64,000 nt of DNA from an uncultured Lachnospiraceae bacterium. Its GTDB lineage: Bacteria; Bacillota; Clostridia; Lachnospirales; Lachnospiraceae. Of this stretch, positions 60,835 to 64,000 are shown piece after piece. Both the position numbers and the translations under genes were made by a program. Location of the stretch: NCBI GenBank assembly GCA_910585965.1, contig CAJUHH010000014.1:1-64000 (forward strand), given 5' to 3'. Under the pieces are notes generated by a model. It was given only the letters and a program-made list of their open reading frames with translations, made no database searches and was not told the origin of the DNA. Within the stretch, counting starts at the first letter, position 1; each line of letters opens with the position of its first letter.

Positions 60835-61811
60835 GAAAAAAGCTGGGAATACTGTTGGGCTTGGCAATGTCCGTAGCGCTGGCGCTTGCTGGCTGCGGGG
60901 GCGATGGCGGCGCTGCCTCCAATAAAGACGTAAAAATTCTCCTTGTCCTGAACCAAATGGACAGCTTCCGTGAGACGCTGGTTGCGGCGGCGAGGGACAC
61001 CGCTGAGGCGGAGGGCGTGCAGTTTGAATTCAAAGATGCCGAAGGATCGATTGAAAAACAGGTGAATTATCTGAAATCAGCCAAACAGGAGGGCTACAAT
61101 GTGATTCTTTGCAGCCCGGTATCCGCAGAGACGGTTGTGGAGCTGAAGGCGAGTGCAGGGGACATACCGATTGTCTTTATCAATAGCTGCCCGGATGAAA
61201 AGCAGCTAAAAGAAGGGGAATATGTTTATGCCGGGTCTGACGAATATGTAGCAGGGCAGTTTCAGGCCGAATATGTGCTGGATAAGCTGGCAGACCGCCA
61301 GGAGATCAATGTGGTGTTATTAAAGGGGGAAAAAGCCCATTCTGCGACGAACGGGAGAACCAAGGGGGTAAAGCAGACGTTAGAGAGCAGCGGAAAAACA
61401 ATCCATTACGTGTTTGAGGATTATGCGGACTGGGACCAGGAACTGGCAAAGCATCTGTTTGAAACATTTCTAAGGACGGGTTCGCCAGTGGACTGCGTGC
61501 TTTGTGAAAATGATTCCATGGCGCTTGGCGTGATTGAAGCATGCAAAGAGGCGGATATCGACCTGAACACCTTGCCGGTGCTGGGCGTGGATGCGACTGC
61601 CGACGGATGCGCCGCGATTAAAAGCGGCGAGATGGCATTTACCGTCTGCCAGTCCGGGACCGGGCAGGGAGAAGCGGCGGTAAAGGCGGCAATCCGATTT
61701 GCAAAGGGAGAATCCCTTGATTCGCTGGAGGGTGTCAGCGAGGACGGGAAATATGTATGGGTTCCTTTTGAAAAAGTAGACAGTACCAATGTGTCACAGT
61801 ATGGAAAGTAG
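60831..61811 (+). CDS. Sugar-binding lipoprotein (RbsB-like)
   Basis: A 326-residue periplasmic-binding-fold protein. The signal peptide ends in ALAGCGGDGG, a lipobox. The fold starts at VKILLVLNQMDSFRETLVAAARDTAEAEGVQFEFKDAEGSIEKQVNYLKSAKQEGYNVILCSP, followed by VFINSCPDEK and LGVDATADGCAAIKSGEMAFTVCQ, typical of ribose/galactose-class proteins. No permease or ATPase is linked. Its start overlaps the stop of the chemoreceptor gene (ATGA), so it probably serves as a ligand-presenting subunit for chemotaxis rather than for import. A strong terminator follows. Confidence 0.9.
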   Translation: MRKKLGILLGLAMSVALALAGCGGDGGAASNKDVKILLVLNQMDSFRETLVAAARDTAEAEGVQFEFKDAEGSIEKQVNYLKSAKQEGYNVILCSPVSAETVVELKASAGDIPIVFINSCPDEKQLKEGEYVYAGSDEYVAGQFQAEYVLDKLADRQEINVVLLKGEKAHSATNGRTKGVKQTLESSGKTIHYVFEDYADWDQELAKHLFETFLRTGSPVDCVLCENDSMALGVIEACKEADIDLNTLPVLGVDATADGCAAIKSGEMAFTVCQSGTGQGEAAVKAAIRFAKGESLDSLEGVSEDGKYVWVPFEKVDSTNVSQYGK

Positions 61812-61831
61812 CGGCTCTGATGAAGGTTTCT

Positions 61832-61891
61832 CTGGGAAGGCGGCAGCGGGCAGCTTGTTTTTGCCTGTCCGGTGCAGCTTCCCAGTTTTTT
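61832..61891 (+). terminator. Terminator after the sugar-binding protein
   Basis: CTGGGAAG (61832-61839) pairs with CTTCCCAG (61878-61885) and GCAG/CTGC-type pairs extend it inward. TTTTTTA follows. Confidence 0.85.
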
Positions 61892-61980
61892 ATTTCCCGC
61901 ATTCTTTGTTGCAATGCTAGTTGGTTTCCTTTTGCCCTGAAAACTGGAAGTTAACGTTTTCGTGTTTTCGGTTTGATAGC

Positions 61981-62574
61981 TTAGTTTCTCCATTCAAGTA
62001 TTCCATCAAGCTTTTTGCGTGGTCTTTCTTTAGGAAATTCATTTGGATAACCGAATGCAATAGCGGCGATAAGCTGCCCGTCACTGTTTAACCATTTGCA
62101 CAGTTCTGAATATGCAAAAAAAATGTCGCATATCCAAAGACTTCCTATTCCTTTTTCGGTAGCAGCAAGAAGCATATTTTGTATAGAAGCACCTATAGAC
62201 TGAATATTACAGATTTCAGAAACACGTTCTTCTGGTGTTAATTCTGACAAAATACTTTTTCCCAGTGAATTAATAACAAAAATTATGGCTGGTGCTTCTG
62301 CCATTATATCAATAGTATATTTTGCCGAAGCTACATATTGTTTTCTTTTTGGCAACAATGCGCTGCCATTTTCTTCCCGTTCAATCCCCTGACGGAAAAC
62401 TTTCAGCATTTCTTCTTTCGTATTTCCTTGTATTACTATATACTTCCATGGCTGTTTATTTTTAGAAGATGGTGCTTTTGCTGCACTTTGGATTATATCT
62501 ATAATATCTTTCTCAGATATTGGCTTATCTATAAATTTTCTGATGCTTCGTCTATTGTAAATTGCAGAAATCAT
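61981..62574 (-). CDS. Nitroreductase family protein
   Basis: A 197-residue FMN-dependent nitroreductase-fold protein. The N-terminal RRSIRKFIDKPISEKDIIDIIQSAAKAPSSKNKQPWKYIVI is the FMN phosphate-binding signature and GIGSLWICDIFF lies near the second FMN contact. Such enzymes reduce nitro, quinone or flavin substrates with NAD(P)H. The gene is AT-rich compared with its neighbours and converges on the sugar-binding operon. Substrate unknown. Confidence 0.9.
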   Translation of the reverse strand: MISAIYNRRSIRKFIDKPISEKDIIDIIQSAAKAPSSKNKQPWKYIVIQGNTKEEMLKVFRQGIEREENGSALLPKRKQYVASAKYTIDIMAEAPAIIFVINSLGKSILSELTPEERVSEICNIQSIGASIQNMLLAATEKGIGSLWICDIFFAYSELCKWLNSDGQLIAAIAFGYPNEFPKERPRKKLDGILEWRN

Positions 62575-63036
62575 TTTTATTATTCCCTTTCAAACTGTGA
62601 TCTGTTTTATTCCGAATTATCGGTTCCTATTATATAATATAGTTAGAAAACCCAAATTTCAATAGTTATGCCGAATTATCCCCGCTCTGTTTCCTTTTAT
62701 CGTTCCGGCTGCTGCCGCGATGGTTCTTAAAGGAATAGACTTTATACCTTGGTTGTGATATATTTATATTATATTAACATTATCAGAGAGTCTTTAGTGG
62801 TGTATGATGGAATATCCCATGTACTGATGGCAGTGCATGGGGTATCTTTATGTATAAATGAAGGATTTTTTGCGTGCAAATTAGCGGTAGATAAGGAAAC
62901 CGAAATCTGGTATAATTACTTAAATTGCGGAGATGTGGGAGTTTATCAGAATCCGGGGAATAAAAGCTTCTGGAAAGCAGTCCGCTCTGAAATATATATG
63001 GTAGTACCAAAATAGATGAGAGGAAGGTATCTGTCT
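62575..63036. other. Gap with hairpin and extended -10
   Basis: ATATCCCATGTACTG (62812-62826) and CAGTGCATGGGGTAT (62831-62845) form a 15-bp stem with two wobbles, ending in CTTTATG. TGGTATAAT (TATAAT 62911-62916) is an extended -10 that could drive the reductase gene. An 88-codon frame (62749-63015) covers this stretch but has no ribosome site and overlaps the hairpin, so it is not called. Confidence 0.5.
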
Positions 63037-64000
63037 GTGAAGTATAGGAAGATAAAAAGATGCGGCAATCTGGCGGTCAGCGAAATTGCTTTAGGGTGTG
63101 AGGGGTTTATAGGAAAGACCCGGGAAGAATTTAAGAAAATGCTGGACCGGGCGATGGCGCTTGGAATTAATTTTATTGATATGTATACGCCTAACCCTGA
63201 ATTTAGGGACAATTTAGGCGCGGCAATGGCAGGAAGGAGGGAGAAGCTCGTCCTGCAAGGGCATATCTGCGCGGCGTGGGAGGACGGGCAGTATCTGCGA
63301 ACCAGAGATATCCTTAAGGCAAAGGAAGCCTTTGAAGACCAGTTAAAGCGGCTGGGAACGGATTATCTGGACATCGGCATGATTCACTATGTGGATGGGG
63401 AAAGTGACTTTCAGGAGGTTTTTCAGGGGGAAGTCATCCGATACTGTAAGGAACTGAAGTCGGAAGGGAAAATCAGGGCCATCGGTTTAAGTTCCCATAA
63501 TCCGGCGATTGCCAGGAAAGCCGTGGAGAGCGGACTGATTGATGTATTGATGTTTTCCGTGAATGCCGCTTATGATATGCAGCCGGCAAGCGAGGACTGC
63601 AACGATTTGTTTGATCCGGCCACCTATCAGGAAGGGTTTGTAGGAATGAATCCCGACAGGAAGGCCCTATATGAACTGTGTGACAGGGAAAATGTTGCCA
63701 TTGATGTTATGAAAGCGTTTGGCGGCGGGGATATGCTGAATGAAGAACTGTCTCCTTTTGGGGTGGCGTTTAATGAATATCAGTGTATCGAATACTGCCT
63801 GACCAGGCCGGGAGTGGCAGCTGTCATGGCAGGATGCCGCAGTGAGGCCGAAATAGAAAAAGCAGTGTCCTATTTCATGGAAATGTTTTTACAGATACCC
63901 TTTGAAGGTTTGTGTAGATTGGTAGAAGAATATTATGATTATGATGGGTATGAATACATTTTTCTTTGGATAAGTGATTTTTCCAGTTTTGAGTGTACTT
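63037..64000 (+). CDS. Aldo/keto reductase, 3' end beyond the window
   Basis: An open reading frame running off the edge, at least 321 codons. It matches the Fe-S-associated aldo/keto reductase group: VSEIALGCEGF, GINFIDMYTPNPEFRDNLGAAM, LVLQGHICAAW, LKRLGTDYLDIGMIHYVD, IRAIGLSSHNP and VAAVMAGCRSEAEIEKAVSYF. The lysine of the usual catalytic tetrad is absent, as in this subgroup; the His of IHYVD remains. After SYF (about 63873) the sequence becomes AT-rich and no longer resembles the expected 4Fe-4S tail, so the end may be altered or chimeric. GTG 63037 follows GGAAGG; ATG 63016 is in frame but lacks a site. Confidence 0.83.
   Translation, partial: MKYRKIKRCGNLAVSEIALGCEGFIGKTREEFKKMLDRAMALGINFIDMYTPNPEFRDNLGAAMAGRREKLVLQGHICAAWEDGQYLRTRDILKAKEAFEDQLKRLGTDYLDIGMIHYVDGESDFQEVFQGEVIRYCKELKSEGKIRAIGLSSHNPAIARKAVESGLIDVLMFSVNAAYDMQPASEDCNDLFDPATYQEGFVGMNPDRKALYELCDRENVAIDVMKAFGGGDMLNEELSPFGVAFNEYQCIEYCLTRPGVAAVMAGCRSEAEIEKAVSYFMEMFLQIPFEGLCRLVEEYYDYDGYEYIFLWISDFSSFECT

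Noticed and set aside
62749..63015. 88-codon frame before the aldo/keto reductase
   Set aside because: GTG start without a ribosome site; overlaps a 15-bp hairpin and an extended -10 promoter element.
1..64000. CRISPR array or prophage
   Set aside because: No evenly spaced direct repeats with unique spacers, and no capsid, tail or terminase genes were found. The 11-bp-spaced repeats at 40704-40765 are too short and contiguous for CRISPR.

Overview
The window is about 64 kb of chromosome from a Gram-positive, spore-forming anaerobe, most likely a member of the Lachnospiraceae (Clostridia). Signs are a small acid-soluble spore protein gene, strong AGGAGG ribosome binding sites, frequent TTG/GTG starts, the tig-clpP-clpX-lon-engB block, GHKL/LytTR signalling genes, a YheO-type regulator and lipoprotein binding proteins. 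No rRNA, CRISPR array or intact transposase was found. The assignment is by gene content only; no phylogeny could be run.

Layout. (1) 1-134: end of a tRNA-Gln gene and a tRNA-Lys gene. (2) 301-3933: a MATE exporter, then an AT-richer type II restriction-modification pair. (3) 4124-19341: a carbohydrate region. A LacI regulator precedes glycogen/maltodextrin phosphorylase. A divergent pair of operons follows: GH1 6-phospho-glycosidase with a YheO-like regulator, facing ridA - PTS EIIBC - PLP aminotransferase. Then comes a maltodextrin operon (binding protein, two permeases, 4-alpha-glucanotransferase, LacI regulator). Palindromes of the GAAAACGTTTTC type sit at three promoters and tie the phosphorylase and maltodextrin genes together. 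(4) 19349-21132: a CYTH gene, a deletion remnant of an AlbA_2/Schlafen-type gene, and a tyrosine-recombinase-like protein that has lost its catalytic residues. (5) 21510-32345: DJ-1, CBS, spore protein, relQ, an inserted HEPN-MNT cassette, then the protein-quality-control block. (6) 32416-35440: a D-lactate-dehydrogenase-like gene, truA, vanZ-like, and a second HEPN-MNT pair of the HepT-MntA type. (7) 35707-42641: an ECF sigma/anti-sigma pair, an atypical orphan response regulator, an exosortase with one dedicated VIT-vWA substrate, and two decayed genes. (8) 42675-57307: a competence-type metallo-hydrolase lipoprotein, a 353-bp MITE-like element with 9-bp flanking repeats, a second MATE, a J-like/TPR protein with an Hsp70, a hemerythrin-receiver fusion, an osmoprotectant ABC transporter, and a LytTR regulator with two GHKL kinases. 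(9) 57634-64000: an acyltransferase, a chemoreceptor overlapping a sugar-binding lipoprotein, a nitroreductase, and an aldo/keto reductase that runs off the end.

The strongest unusual signals are these. A HEPN-MNT cassette at the 3' end of relQ is bounded by 64-bp perfect direct repeats that carry the relQ C-terminus and also supply the cassette's ribosome binding site and start codon. Six heptamers at an exact 11-bp period lie in front of a translationally coupled VIT-vWA/exosortase operon, beside an orphan response regulator lacking several canonical receiver residues. A MITE-like hairpin has near-perfect 94-bp arms. A PTS + glycosidase + aminotransferase + RidA locus suggests an amine- or amino-acid-linked sugar as substrate. 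All functional statements are homology reasoning from motifs read by eye.
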